Positions 11,184 through 22,747 of a DNA stretch of 64,000 nucleotides are shown here, piece by piece. Source of the stretch: Henricia sp. BOLD:AAB3569 (taxonomy: Eukaryota; Echinodermata; Asteroidea; Spinulosida; Echinasteridae); contig JBBELK010001521.1 in assembly GCA_037783545.1 (NCBI GenBank), forward strand, positions 1-64,000, in the 5' to 3' direction. The notes beneath the pieces are model-generated. The model was not told where the DNA came from. It did no database searches and saw only the letters and a list, made by a program, of their open reading frames with translations. The translations under genes were made by a program, and so were the position numbers. The first letter of the stretch is position 1. Every line of letters begins with the position of its first letter.

Positions 11184-13664
11184 GTGTGTCCCAAATGCCG
11201 ACAAATTTGGAAATCAAGGAATTTTCCAACCAACTTTAAATTTTGCATGCTCCAAACTGTATATATATCGCACTTGTCATGCAAAATTGACAGATTTTCG
11301 CTGGGAAATGACGGAGAAATTTCAGAGTTTAGGGAAAACGGAGCTCGGCTGCGTGGTTATTCCCCTAACCGTGGCTGTTGGGACACCCTGCGCCGCGCTG
11401 GTGTACATTTGTACGGCCGTTGACTCACCCCAGATTGTGACGGGAATTAGGTCAAAGTGTGTCCCAAATGCCGGCAAATTTGGAAATCAAGGAATTTTCC
11501 AACCAACTTCAAATTTTGCATGCTCCAAACTGTATATATTTCGCACTTGTCATGCAAAATTGACAGATTTTCGCTGGGAAATGACGGAGAAATTTCAGAG
11601 TTTAGGGAAAACGGAGCTCGGCTGCGTGGTTATTCCCCTAACCGTGGCTGTTGGGACACCCTGCGCATGCGCCGCGCTGGTGTACATTTGTACGGCCGTT
11701 GACTCACCCCAGATTGTGACGGGAATTAGGTCAAGGTGTGTCCCAAATGCCGGCAAATTTGGAAATCAAGGAATTTTTCAACCAACTTCAAATTTTGCAT
11801 ACTCCAAACTGTATATATTCCGCACTTGTCTTGCAAAATTGACAGATTTTCGCTGGGAAATGACGGAGAAATTTCAGAGTTTAGGGAAAACGGAGCTCGG
11901 CTGCGTGGTTATTCCCCTAACCGTGGCTGTTGGGACACCCTGCGCATGCGCCGCGCTGGTGTACATTTGTACGGCCGTTGACTCACCCCAGATTGTGACG
12001 GGAATTAGGTCAAAGTGTGTCCCAAATGCCGACAAATTTGGAAATAAAGGAATTTTCCAACCAACTTCAAATTTTGCATGCTCCAAACTGTATGTATTCC
12101 GCACTTGTCATGCAAAATTGACAGATTTTCGCTGGGAAATGACGGAGAAATTTCAGAGTTTAGGGAAAACGGAGCTCGGCTGCGTGGTTATTCCCCTAAC
12201 CGTGGCTGTTGGGACACCCTGCGCCGCGCTGGTGTACATTTGTACGGCCGTTGACTCACCCCAGATTGTGACGGGAATTAGGTCAAAGTGTGTCCCAAAT
12301 GCCGGCAAATTTGGAAATCAAGGAATTTTCCAACCAACTTCAAATTTTGCATGCTCCAAACTGTATATATTCCGCACTTGTCATGCAAAATTGACAAATT
12401 TTCGCTGGGAAATGACGGAGAAATTTCAGAGTTTAGGGAAAACGGAGCTCGGCTGCGTGGTTATTCCCCTAACCGTGGCTGTTGGGACACCCTGCGCATG
12501 CGCCGCGCTGGTGTACATTTGTACGGCCGTTGACTCACCCCAGATTGTGACGGGAATTAGGTCAAAGTGTGTCCCAAATGCCGGCAAATTTGGAAATCAA
12601 GGAATTTTCCAACCAACTTCAAATTTTGCATGCTCCAAACTGTATATATTCCGCACTTGTCATGCAAAATTGACAGATTTTCGCTGGGAAATGACGGATA
12701 AATTTCAGAGTTTAGGGAAAACGGAGCTCGGCTGCGTGGTTATTCCCCTAACCGTGGCTGTTGGGACACCCTGCGCCGCGCTGGAGTATATTTCTACGGC
12801 CGTTGACTCACCCCAGATTGTGACGGGAATTAGGTCAAAGTGTGTCCCAAATGCCGACAAATTTGGAAATCAAGGAATTTTCCAACCAACTTTAAATTTT
12901 GCATGCTCCAAACTGTATATATATCGCACTTGTCATGCAAAATTGACAGATTTTCGCTGGGAAATGACGGAGAAATTTCAGAGTTTAGGGAAAACGGAGC
13001 TCGGCTGCGTGGTTATTCCCCTAACCGTGGCTGTTGGGACACCCTGCGCCGCGCTGGTGTACATTTGTACGGCCGTTGACTCACCCCAGATTGTGACGGG
13101 AATTAGGTCAAAGTGTGTCCCAAATGCCGACAAATTTGGAAATCAAGGAATTTTCCAACCAACTTTAAATTTTGCATGCTCCAAACTGTATATATATCGC
13201 ACTTGTCATGCAAAATTGACAAATTTTCGCTGGGAAATGACGGAGAAATTTCAGAGTTTAGGGAAAACGGAGCTCGGCTGCGTGGTTATTCCCCTAACCG
13301 TGGCTGTTGGGACACCCTGCGCATGCGCCGCGCTGGTGTACATTTGTACGGCCGTTGACTCACCCCAGATTGTGACGGGAATTAGGTCAAAGTGTGTCCC
13401 AAATGCCGGCAAATTTGGAAATCAAGGAATTTTTCAACCAACTTCAATTTTTGCATGCTCCAAACTGTATATATTCCGCACTTGTCTTGCAAAATTGACA
13501 GATTTTCGCTGGGAAATGACGGAGAAATTTCAGAGTTTAGGGAAAACGGAGCTCGGCTGCGTGGTTATTCCCCTAACCGTGGCTGTTGGGACACCCTGCG
13601 CCGCGCTGGAGTATATTTCTACGGCCGTTGACTCACCCCAGATTGTGACGGGAATTAGGTAAAA
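11184..13664 (+). repeat. Nonamer higher-order unit, copy A (2481 bp)
   Basis: Nine monomers (five of 273 bp, four of 279 bp). Markers such as GCCGACAAA with TATATATATCGC, TCAAGGTGTGTC, GCATACTCC, GGAAATAAAGG, GACAAATTTTCG and CTGGAGTATATTTCTAC recur in the same order 2481 bases further on. The unit ends with the rare AGGTAAAAGTGTG change at 13657-13669. Differences from copy B seen by eye include TGTATGTATTCC at 12090 and GACGGATAAATTT at 12695. Confidence 0.85.
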
Positions 13665-14931
13665 GTGTGTCCCAAATGCCGACAAATTTGGAAATCAAGG
13701 AATTTTCCAACCAACTTTAAATTTTGCATGCTCCAAACTGTATATATATCGCACTTGTCATGCAAAATTGACAGATTTTCGCTGGGAAATGACGGAGAAA
13801 TTTCAGAGTTTAGGGAAAACGGAGCTCGGCTGCGTGGTTATTCCCCTAACCGTGGCTGTTGGGACACCCTGCGCCGCGCTGGTGTACATTTGTACGGCCG
13901 TTGACTCACCCCAGATTGTGACGGGAATTAGGTCAAAGTGTGTCCCAAATGCCGGCAAATTTGGAAATCAAGGAATTTTCCAACCAACTTCAAATTTTGC
14001 ATGCTCCAAACTGTATATATTTCGCACTTGTCATGCAAAATTGACAGATTTTCGCTGGGAAATGACGGAGAAATTTCAGAGTTTAGGGAAAACGGAGCTC
14101 GGCTGCGTGGTTATTCCCCTAACCGTGGCTGTTGGGACACCCTGCGCATGCGCCGCGCTGGTGTACATTTGTACGGCCGTTGACTCACCCCAGATTGTGA
14201 CGGGAATTAGGTCAAGGTGTGTCCCAAATGCCGGCAAATTTGGAAATCAAGGAATTTTTCAACCAACTTCAAATTTTGCATACTCCAAACTGTATATATT
14301 CCGCACTTGTCTTGCAAAATTGACAGATTTTCGCTGGGAAATGACGGAGAAATTTCAGAGTTTAGGGAAAACGGAGCTCGGCTGCGTGGTTATTCCCCTA
14401 ACCGTGGCTGTTGGGACACCCTGCGCATGCGCCGCGCTGGTGTACATTTGTACGGCCGTTGACTCACCCCAGATTGTGACGGGAATTAGGTCAAAGTGTG
14501 TCCCAAATGCCGACAAATTTGGAAATAAAGGAATTTTCCAACCAACTTCAAATTTTGCATGCTCCAAACTGTATATATTCCGCACTTGTCATGCAAAATT
14601 GACAGATTTTCGCTGGGAAATGACGGAGAAATTTCAGAGTTTAGGGAAAACGGAGCTCGGCTGCGTGGTTATTCCCCTAACCGTGGCTGTTGGGACACCC
14701 TGCGCCGCGCTGGTGTACATTTGTACGGCCGTTGACTCACCCCAGATTGTGACGGGAATTAGGTCAAAGTGTGTCCCAAATGCCGGCAAATTTGGAAATC
14801 AAGGAATTTTCCAACCAACTTCAAATTTTGCATGCTCCAAACTGTATATATTCCGCACTTGTCATGCAAAATTGACAAATTTTCGCTGGGAAATGACGGA
14901 GAAATTTCAGAGTTTAGGGAAAACGGAGCTC

Positions 14932-14943
14932 GGCTGCGTGGTT
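14932..14943. repeat. Target-site duplication, left copy (SINE)
   Basis: GGCTGCGTGGTT, part of the normal monomer, is present immediately left of the insertion and again immediately right of it at 15230-15241. The flanking bases differ on both sides, so the duplication is 12 bp. Its minus-strand reading starts with AAC, matching the AAC tail of the element. Confidence 0.93.
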
Positions 14944-14956
14944 GTTGTTGTTGTTG
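14944..14956 (-). repeat. SINE 3' tail, (AAC)n
   Basis: GTT repeated four times plus one base on the plus strand, i.e. an AAC microsatellite tail on the element's own strand. Short tandem tails of this kind, instead of poly(A), are typical of SINEs mobilised by non-L1 LINE families. Confidence 0.85.
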
Positions 14957-14964
14957 TATATTTT

Positions 14965-14999
14965 ATGGCATCTTCGGCAACTAAGGCCCTTTATGCCAT
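14965..14999 (-). other. Short stem-loop near the SINE 3' end
   Basis: ATGGCAT (14965-14971) and ATGCCAT (14993-14999) are perfect inverted repeats of 7 bp separated by 21 bases. A hairpin just before the tail is a common recognition element for the partner LINE reverse transcriptase; that role here is inference. Confidence 0.45.
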
Positions 15000-15161
15000 C
15001 AACTATACGGTTTTAGCTTTAACTATACTATATTATCAACTTGAGATGACGAAGAAGGAGTTGCAGTTTTAGAAGTGGGAGGAAAACCCCCAGAGAAATG
15101 CCCCAGGGGAAAACCCACGCGGTCAAGTAGGGACTGCAAACCCAATCCACATACACGCCCC

Positions 15162-15172
15162 GGATTCGAACC
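15162..15172 (-). promoter_or_regulatory. Polymerase III B box of the SINE
   Basis: Minus-strand GGTTCGAATCC is an exact match to the tRNA-gene B box (the T-loop), the site bound by TFIIIC. Confidence 0.92.
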
Positions 15173-15204
15173 TGGGACCCCAGAGGTGAAAGGCGAGGAA
15201 AGAA

Positions 15205-15215
15205 ACCGTACGCCA
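15205..15215 (-). promoter_or_regulatory. Polymerase III A-box-like site of the SINE
   Basis: Minus-strand TGGCGTACGGT fits the A-box pattern TRGYNNANNNG except at the last base. It lies 14 bases from the element's 5' end and 32 bases before the B box, as expected for a tRNA-type promoter. Confidence 0.65.
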
Positions 15216-15229
15216 ACCCGACCGCCCTA

Positions 15230-15241
15230 GGCTGCGTGGTT
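15230..15241. repeat. Target-site duplication, right copy (SINE)
   Basis: Second copy of GGCTGCGTGGTT, from which the interrupted monomer resumes in register (ATTCCCCTAACC). Confidence 0.93.
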
Positions 15242-17268
15242 ATTCCCCTAACCGTGGCTGTTGGGACACCCTGCGCATGCGCCGCGCTGGTGTACATTTG
15301 TACGGCCGTTGACTCACCCCAGATTGTGACGGGAATTAGGTCAAAGTGTGTCCCAAATGCCGGCAAATTTGGAAATCAAGGAATTTTCCAACCAACTTCA
15401 AATTTTGCATGCTCCAAACTGTATATATTCCGCACTTGTCATGCAAAATTGACAGATTTTCGCTGGGAAATGACGGAGAAATTTCAGAGTTTAGGGAAAA
15501 CGGAGCTCGGCTGCGTGGTTATTCCCCTAACCGTGGCTGTTGGGACACCCTGCGCCGCGCTGGAGTATATTTCTACGGCCGTTGACTCACCCCAGATTGT
15601 GACGGGAATTAGGTCAAAGTGTGTCCCAAATGCCGACAAATTTGGAAATCAAGGAATTTTCCAACCAACTTTAAATTTTGCATGCTCCAAACTGTATATA
15701 TATCGCACTTGTCATGCAAAATTGACAGATTTTCGCTGGGAAATGACGGAGAAATTTCAGAGTTTAGGGAAAACGGAGCTCGGCTGCGTGGTTATTCCCC
15801 TAACCGTGGCTGTTGGGACACCCTGCGCCGCGCTGGTGTACATTTGTACGGCCGTTGACTCACCCCAGATTGTGACGGGAATTAGGTCAAAGTGTGTCCC
15901 AAATGCCGACAAATTTGGAAATCAAGGAATTTTCCAACCAACTTTAAATTTTGCATGCTCCAAACTGTATATATATCGCACTTGTCATGCAAAATTGACA
16001 AATTTTCGCTGGGAAATGACGGAGAAATTTCAGAGTTTAGGGAAAACGGAGCTCGGCTGCGTGGTTATTCCCCTAACCGTGGCTGTTGGGACACCCTGCG
16101 CATGCGCCGCGCTGGTGTACATTTGTACGGCCGTTGACTCACCCCAGATTGTGACGGGAATTAGGTCAAAGTGTGTCCCAAATGCCGGCAAATTTGGAAA
16201 TCAAGGAATTTTTCAACCAACTTCAATTTTTGCATGCTCCAAACTGTATATATTCCGCACTTGTCTTGCAAAATTGACAGATTTTCGCTGGGAAATGACG
16301 GAGAAATTTCAGAGTTTAGGGAAAACGGAGCTCGGCTGCGTGGTTATTCCCCTAACCGTGGCTGTTGGGACACCCTGCGCCGCGCTGGAGTATATTTCTA
16401 CGGCCGTTGACTCACCCCAGATTGTGACGGGAATTAGGTAAAAGTGTGTCCCAAATGCCGACAAATTTGGAAATCAAGGAATTTTCCAACCAACTTTAAA
16501 TTTTGCATGCTCCAAACTGTATATATATCGCACTTGTCATGCAAAATTGACAGATTTTCGCTGGGAAATGACGGAGAAATTTCAGAGTTTAGGGAAAACG
16601 GAGCTCGGCTGCGTGGTTATTCCCCTAACCGTGGCTGTTGGGACACCCTGCGCCGCGCTGGTGTACATTTGTACGGCCGTTGACTCACCCCAGATTGTGA
16701 CGGGAATTAGGTCAAAGTGTGTCCCAAATGCCGACAAATTTGGAAATCAAGGAATTTTCCAACCAACTTTAAATTTTGCATGCTCCAAACTGTATATATA
16801 TCGCACTTGTCATGCAAAATTGACAAATTTTCGCTGGGAAATGACGGATAAATTTCAGAGTTTAGGGAAAACGGAGCTCGGCTGCGTGGTTATTCCCCTA
16901 ACCGTGGCTGTTGGGACACCCTGCGCCGCGCTGGAGTATATTTCTACGGCCGTTGACTCACCCCAGATTGTGACGGGAATTAGGTCAAAGTGTGTCCCAA
17001 ATGCCGACAAATTTGGAAATCAAGGAATTTTCCAACCAACTTTAAATTTTGCATGCTCCAAACTGTATATATATCGCACTTGTCATGCAAAATTGACAGA
17101 TTTTCGCTGGGAAATGACGGAGAAATTTCAGAGTTTAGGGAAAATGGAGCTCGGCTGCGTGGTTATTCCCCTAACCGTGGCTGTTGGGACACCCTGCGCA
17201 TGCGCCGCGCTGGTGTACATTTGTACGGCCGTTGACTCACCCCAGATTGTGACGGGAATTAGGTCAAA

Positions 17269-18924
17269 GTGTGTCCCAAATGCCGGCAAATTTGGAAATC
17301 AAGGAATTTTCCAACCAACTTCAAATTTTGCATGCTCCAAACTGTAAATATTCCGCACTTGTCATGCAAAATTGACAGATTTTCGCTGGGAAATGACGGA
17401 GAAATTTCAGAGTTTAGGGAAAACGGAGCTCGGCTGCGTGGTTATTCCCCTAACCGTGGCTGTTGGGACACCCTGCGCATGCGCCACGCTGGTGTACATT
17501 TGTACGGCCGTTGACTCACCCCAGATTGTGACGGGAATTAGGTCAAAGTGTGTCCCAAATGCCGGCAAATTTGGAAATCAAGGAATTTTCCAACCAACTT
17601 CAAATTTTGCATGCTCCAAACTGTAAATATTCCGAACTTGTCATGCAAAATTGACAGATTTTCGCTGGGAAATGACGGAGAAATTTCAGAGTTTAGGGAA
17701 AACGGAGCTCGGCTGCGTGGTTATTCCCCTAACCGTGGCTGTTGGGACACCCTGCGCCGCGCTGGTGTACATTTCTACGGCCGTTGACTCACCCCAGATT
17801 GTGACGGGAATTAGGTCAAAGTGTGTCCCAAATGCCGGCAAATTTGGAAATCAAGGAATTTTCCAACCAACTTCAAATTGTGCATGCTCCAAACTGTATA
17901 TATTCCGCACTTGTCATGCAAAATTGACAGATTTTCGCTCGGAAATTACGGAGAAATTTCAGAGTTTAGGGAAAACGGAGCTCGGCTGCGTGGTTATTCC
18001 CCTAACCGTGGCTGTTGAGACACCCTGCGCATGCGCCGCGCTGGTGTACATTTGTACGGCCGTTGACTCACCCCAGATTGTGACGGGAATTAGGTCAAAG
18101 TGTGTCCCAAATGCCGGCAAATTTGGAAATCAAGGAATTTTCCAACCAACTTCAAATGTTGCATGCTACAAACTGTATATATTCCGCACTTGTCATGCAA
18201 AATTGACAGATTTTCGCTGGGAAATGACGGAGAAATTTCAGAGTTTAGGGAAAACGGAGCTCGGCTGCGTGGTTATTCCCCTAACCGTGGCTGTTGGGAC
18301 ACCCTGCGCCGCGCTGGTGTACATTTCTACGGCCGTTGACTCACCCCAGATTGTGACGGGAATTAGGTCAAAGTGTGTCCCAAATGCCGGCAAATTTGGA
18401 AATCAAGGAATTTTCCAACCAACTTCAAATTTTGCATGCTCCAAACTGTATATATTCCGCACTTGTCATGCAAAATTGACAGATTTTCGCTGGGAAATGA
18501 CGGAGAAATTTCAGAGTTTAGGGAAAACGGAGCTCGGCTGCGTGGTTATTCCCCTAACCGTGGCTGTTGGGACACCCTGCGCATGCGCCGCGCTGGTGTA
18601 CATTTGTACGGCCGTTGACTCACCCCAGATTGTGACGGGAATTAGGTCAAAGTGTGTCCCAAATGCCGGCAAATTTGGAAATAAAGGAATTTTCCAACCA
18701 ACTTCAAATTTTGCATGCTCCAAACTGTATATATTCCGCACTTGTCATGCAAAATTGACAGATTTTCGCTGGGAAATGACGGAGAAATTTCAGAGTTTAG
18801 GGAAAACGGAGCTCGGCTGCGTGGTTATTCCCCTAACCGTGGCTGTTGGGACACCCTGCGCCGCGCTGGTGTACATTTGTACGGCCGTTGACTCACCCCA
18901 GATTGTGACGGGAATTAGGTCAAA
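17269..18924 (+). repeat. Dispersed block, copy 2 of 3
   Basis: Repeats the variant series of 8977-10632 at a constant offset of 8292 bases. This includes both TGTAAATATTCC changes, CGCTCGGAAATTACGG (17937 on), TGTTGAGACACC and AAATGTTGCATGCTAC. The offset equals 29 monomers, 13 of them long, plus the SINE (298) and minus one base deleted near 11095, so the arithmetic of the array closes. Confidence 0.8.
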
Positions 18925-20562
18925 GTGTGTCCCAAATGCCGGCAAATTTGGAAATCAAGGAATTTTCCAACCAACTTCAAATTTTGCATGCTCCAAACTG
19001 TATATATTCCGCACTTGTCATGCAAAATTGACAGATTTTCGCTGGGAAATGACGGAGAAATTTCAGAGTTTAGGGAAAACGGAGCTCGGCTGCGTGGTTA
19101 TTCCCCTAACCGTGGCTGTTGGGACACCCTGCGCCGCGCTGGTGTACATTTCTACGGCCGTTGACTCACCCCAGATTGTGACGGGAATTAGGTCAAAGTG
19201 TGTCCCAAATGCCGGCAAATTTGGAAATCAAGGAATTTTCCAACCAACTTCAAATTTTGCATGCTCCAAACTGTATATATTGCGCACTTGTCATGCAAAA
19301 TTGACAGATTTTCGCTGGGAAATGACGGAGAAATTTCAGAGTTTAGGGAAAACGGAGCTCGGCTGCGTGGTTATTCCCCTAACCGTGGCTGTTGGGACAC
19401 CCTGCGCCGCGCTGGTGTACATTTGTACGGCCGTTGACTCACCCCAGATTGTGACGGGAATTAGGTCAAAGTGTGTCCCAAATGCCGGCAAATTTGGAAA
19501 TCAAGGAATTTTCCAACCAACTTCAAATTTTGCATGCTTCAAACTGTATATATTCCGCACTTGTCATGCAAAATTGACAGATTTTCGCTGGGAAATGACG
19601 GAGAAATTTCAGAGTTTAGGGAAAACGGAGCTGGGCTGCGTGGTTATTCCCCTAACCGTGGCTGTTGGGACACCCTGCGCCGCGCTGGTGTACATTTCTA
19701 CGGCCGTTGACTCACCCCAGATTGTGACGGGAATTAGGTCAAAGTGTGTCCCAAATGCCGGCAAATTTGGAAATCAAGGAATTTTCCAACCAACTTCAAA
19801 TTTTGCATGCTCCAAACTGTATATATTGCGCACTTGTCATGCAAAATTGACAGATTTTCGCTGGGAAATGACGGAGAAATTTCAGAGTTTAGGGAAAACG
19901 GAGCTCGGCTGCGTGGTTATTCCCCTAACCGTGGCTGTTGGGACACCCTGCGCCGCGCTGGTGTACATTTGTACGGCCGTTGACTCACCCCAGATTGTGA
20001 CGGGAATTAGGTCAAAGTGTGTCCCAAATGCCGGCAAATTTGGAAATCAAGGAATTTTCCAACCAACTTCAAATTTTGCATGCTTCAAACTGTATATATT
20101 CCGCACTTGTCATGCAAAATTGACAGATTTTCGCTGGGAAATGACGGAGAAATTTCAGAGTTTAGGGAAAACGGAGCTCGGCTGCGTGGTTATTCCCCTA
20201 ACCGTGGCTGTTGGGACACCCTGCGCCGCGCTGGTGTACATTTCTACGGCCGTTGACTCACCCCAGATTGTGACGGGAATTAGGTCAAAGTGTGTCCCAA
20301 ATGCCGGCAAATTTGGAAATCAAGGAATTTTCCAACCAACTTCAAATTTTGCATGCTCCAAACTGTATATATTGCGCACTTGTCATGCAAAATTGACAGA
20401 TTTTCGCTGGGAAATGACGGAGAAATTTCAGAGTTTAGGGAAAACGGAGCTCGGCTGCGTGGTTATTCCCCTAACCGTGGCTGTTGGGACACCCTGCGCC
20501 GCGCTGGTGTACATTTCTACGGCCGTTGACTCACCCCAGATTGTGACGGGAATTAGGTCAAA
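18925..20562 (+). repeat. Dimer higher-order repeat, 546 bp, three copies
   Basis: Alternation of a monomer with ATTTCTACGG and a monomer with TATATTGCGCAC and ATTTGTACGG, giving units at 18925, 19471 and 20017. The second and third units also share GCATGCTTCAAAC. The same dimer series recurs at 58607-60244. Confidence 0.75.
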
Positions 20563-20835
20563 GTGTGTCCCAAATGCCGGCAAATTTGGAAATCAAGGAA
20601 TTTTCCAACCAACTTCAAATTTTGCATGCTCCAAACTGTATATATTGCGCACTTGTCATGCAAAATTGACAGATTTTCGCTGGGAAATGACGGAGAAATT
20701 TCAGAGTTTAGGGAAAACGGAGCTCGGCTGCGTTGTTATTCCCCTAACCGTGGCTGTTGGGACACCCTGCGCCGCGCTGGTGTACATTTGTACGGCCGTT
20801 GACTCACCCCAGATTGTGACGGGAATTAGGTCAAA

Positions 20836-22747
20836 GTGTGTCCCAAATGCCGGCAAATTTGGAAATCAAGGAATTTTCCAACCAACTTCAAATTTTGCAT
20901 GCTCCAAACTGTATATATTCCGCACTTGTCATGCAAAATTGACAGATTTTCGCTGGGAAATGACGGAGAAATTTCAGAGTTTAGGGAAAACGGAGCTCGG
21001 CTGCGTGGTTATTCCCCTAACCGTGGCTGTTGGGACACCCTGCGCATGCGCCGCGCTGGTGTACATTTGTACGGCCGTTGACTCACCCCAGATTGTGACG
21101 GGAATTAGGTCAAAGTGTGTCCCAAATGCCGGCAAATTTGGAAATCAAGGAATTTTCCAACCAACTTCAAATTTTGCATGCTCCAAACTGTATATATTCC
21201 GCACTTGTCATGCAAAATTGACAGATTTTCGCTGGGAAATGACGGAGAAATTTCAGAGTTTAGGGAAAACGGAGCTCGGCTGCGTGGTTATTCCCCTAAC
21301 CGTGGCTGTTGGGACACCCTGCGCCGCGCTGGTGTACATTTGTACGGCCGTTGACTCATCCCAGATTGTGACAGGAATTAGGTCAAAGTGTGTCCCAAAT
21401 GCCGGCAAATTTGGAAATCAAGGAATTTTCCAACCAACTTCAAATTTTGCATGCTCCAAACTGTATATATTCCGCACTTGTCATGCAAAATTTACAGATT
21501 TTCGCTGGGAAATGACGGAGAAATTTCAGAGTTTAGGGAAAACGGAGCTCGGCTGCGTGGTTATTCCCCTAACCGTGGCTGTTGGGACACCCTGCGCCGC
21601 GCTGGTGTACATTTGTACGGCCGTTGACTCACCCCAGATTGTGACGGGAATTAGGTCAAAGTGTGTCCCAAATGCCGGCAAATTTGGAAATCAAGGAATT
21701 TTTCAACCAACTTCAAATTTTGCATGCTCCAAACTGTATATATTCCGCACTTGTCATGCAAAATTGACAGATTTTCGCTGGGAAATGACGGAGAAATTTC
21801 AGAGTTTAGGGAAAACGGAGCTCGGCTGCGTGGTTATTCCCCTAACCGTGGCTGTTGGGACACGCCGCGCTGGTGTACATTTGTACGGCCGTTGACTCAC
21901 CCCAGATTGTGACGGGAATTAGGTCAAAGTGTGTCCCAAATGCCGGCAAATTTGGAAATCAAGGAATTTTCCAACCAACTTCAAATTTTGCATGCTCCAA
22001 ACTGTATATATTCCGCACTTGTCATGCAAAATTGACAGATTTTCGCTGGGAAATGACGGAGAAATTTCAGAGTTTAGGGAAAACGGAGCTCGGCTGCGTG
22101 GTTATTCCCCTAACCGTGGCTGTTGGGACACCCTGCGCCGCGCTGGTGTACATTTGTACGGCCGTTGACTCACCCCAGATTGTGACGGGAATTAGGTCAA
22201 AGTGTGTCCCAAATGCCGGCAAATTTGGAAATCAAGGAATTTTCCAACCAACTTCAAATTTTGCATGCTCCAAACTGTATATATTCCGCACTTGTCATGC
22301 AAAATTGACAGATTTTCGCTGGGAATTGACGGAGAAATTTCAGAGTTTAGGGAAAACGGAGCTCGGCTGCGTGGTTATTCCCCTAACCGTGGCTGTTGGG
22401 ACACCCTGCGCCGCGCTGGTGTACATTTCTACGGCCGTTGACTCACCCCAGATTGTGACGGGAATTAGGTCAAAGTGTGTCCCAAATGCCGGCAAATTTG
22501 GAAATCAAGGAATTTTCCAACCAACTTCAAATTTTGCATGCTCCAAACTGTATGTATTCCGCACTTGTCATGCAAAATTGACAGATTTTCGCTGGGAAAT
22601 GACGGAGAAATTTCAGAGTTTAGGGAAAACGGAGCTCGGCTGCGTGGTTATTCCCCTAACCGTGGCTGTTGGGACACCCTGCGCCGCGCTGGTGTACATT
22701 TCTACGGCCGTTGACTCACCCCAGATTGTGACGGGAATTAGGTCAAA
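20836..22747 (+). repeat. Heptamer higher-order unit, copy 1 (1912 bp)
   Basis: Seven monomers: one of 279, five of 273 and one shortened to 268 by GGGACACGCCGCGC. Ordered markers are the 279 bp type, GACTCATCCC with GTGACAGG, AATTTACAG, GGAATTTTTCAAC, the 5 bp deletion, GGGAATTGACGG and TGTATGTATTCC. All recur 1912 bases downstream. Confidence 0.87.

Larger units (their letters stand above)
1..14943 (+). repeat. Satellite array, first segment (273/279 bp monomers)
   Basis: Tandem head-to-tail copies of a 273 bp unit, seen directly as the same landmarks recurring every 273 or 279 bases (for example GTGTGTCCCAAATGCC, GGAGCTCGGCTGCG, TGACTCACCCCAG). From 1 to about 5.3 kb every copy is of the short type; the 279 bp type first appears near 5312 and is then mixed with the short one. 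The first 4.1 kb carries many one-base indels that the rest of the segment lacks. The segment ends where a SINE interrupts a monomer. The window starts inside a monomer, so the array continues upstream. No gene is recognisable. Function unknown; satellites of this size are common in centromeric and other heterochromatin, but location is not shown here. Confidence 0.98.
14944..15229 (-). mobile_element. tRNA-derived SINE, 286 bp, minus strand
   Basis: Single insertion in the array. Read on the minus strand it has a tRNA-like head with an A-box-like TGGCGTACGGT about 14 bases from the 5' end and a perfect B box GGTTCGAATCC 32 bases later, the layout of an internal polymerase III promoter. A G/C/T-rich body follows (15075-15118), then an AT-rich 3' part, and it ends in an (AAC)n tail (GTT repeats on the plus strand from 14944). 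The 12 bp target duplication is perfect, indicating a young insertion made by a LINE reverse transcriptase. No open frame is expected. The body recalls a conserved block that I remember from tRNA-SINEs of marine invertebrates, but I could not check family membership. Confidence 0.9.
13665..16443 (+). repeat. Nonamer higher-order unit, copy B, interrupted by a SINE
   Basis: Second tandem copy of the nine-monomer unit. Its span is 2779 bp, exactly 2481 plus the 298 bp added by the SINE and its target duplication. It ends with the same AGGTAAAAGTGTG variant (16436-16448) as copy A. Because copy A and the related block near 29.6-31 kb have an uninterrupted site, the SINE entered after this unit was duplicated. 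Confidence 0.85.

Noticed and set aside
15121-15229. A functional tRNA gene at the SINE head
   Set aside because: The B box is perfect and an A box is present, but a cloverleaf with matching acceptor stem is not evident and the sequence continues into a SINE body with tail and target duplication.
15028-15366. Minus-strand 112-codon frame spanning the SINE and the satellite
   Set aside because: It crosses the SINE boundary and target duplication and mixes unrelated sequences; there is no sign of coding function.
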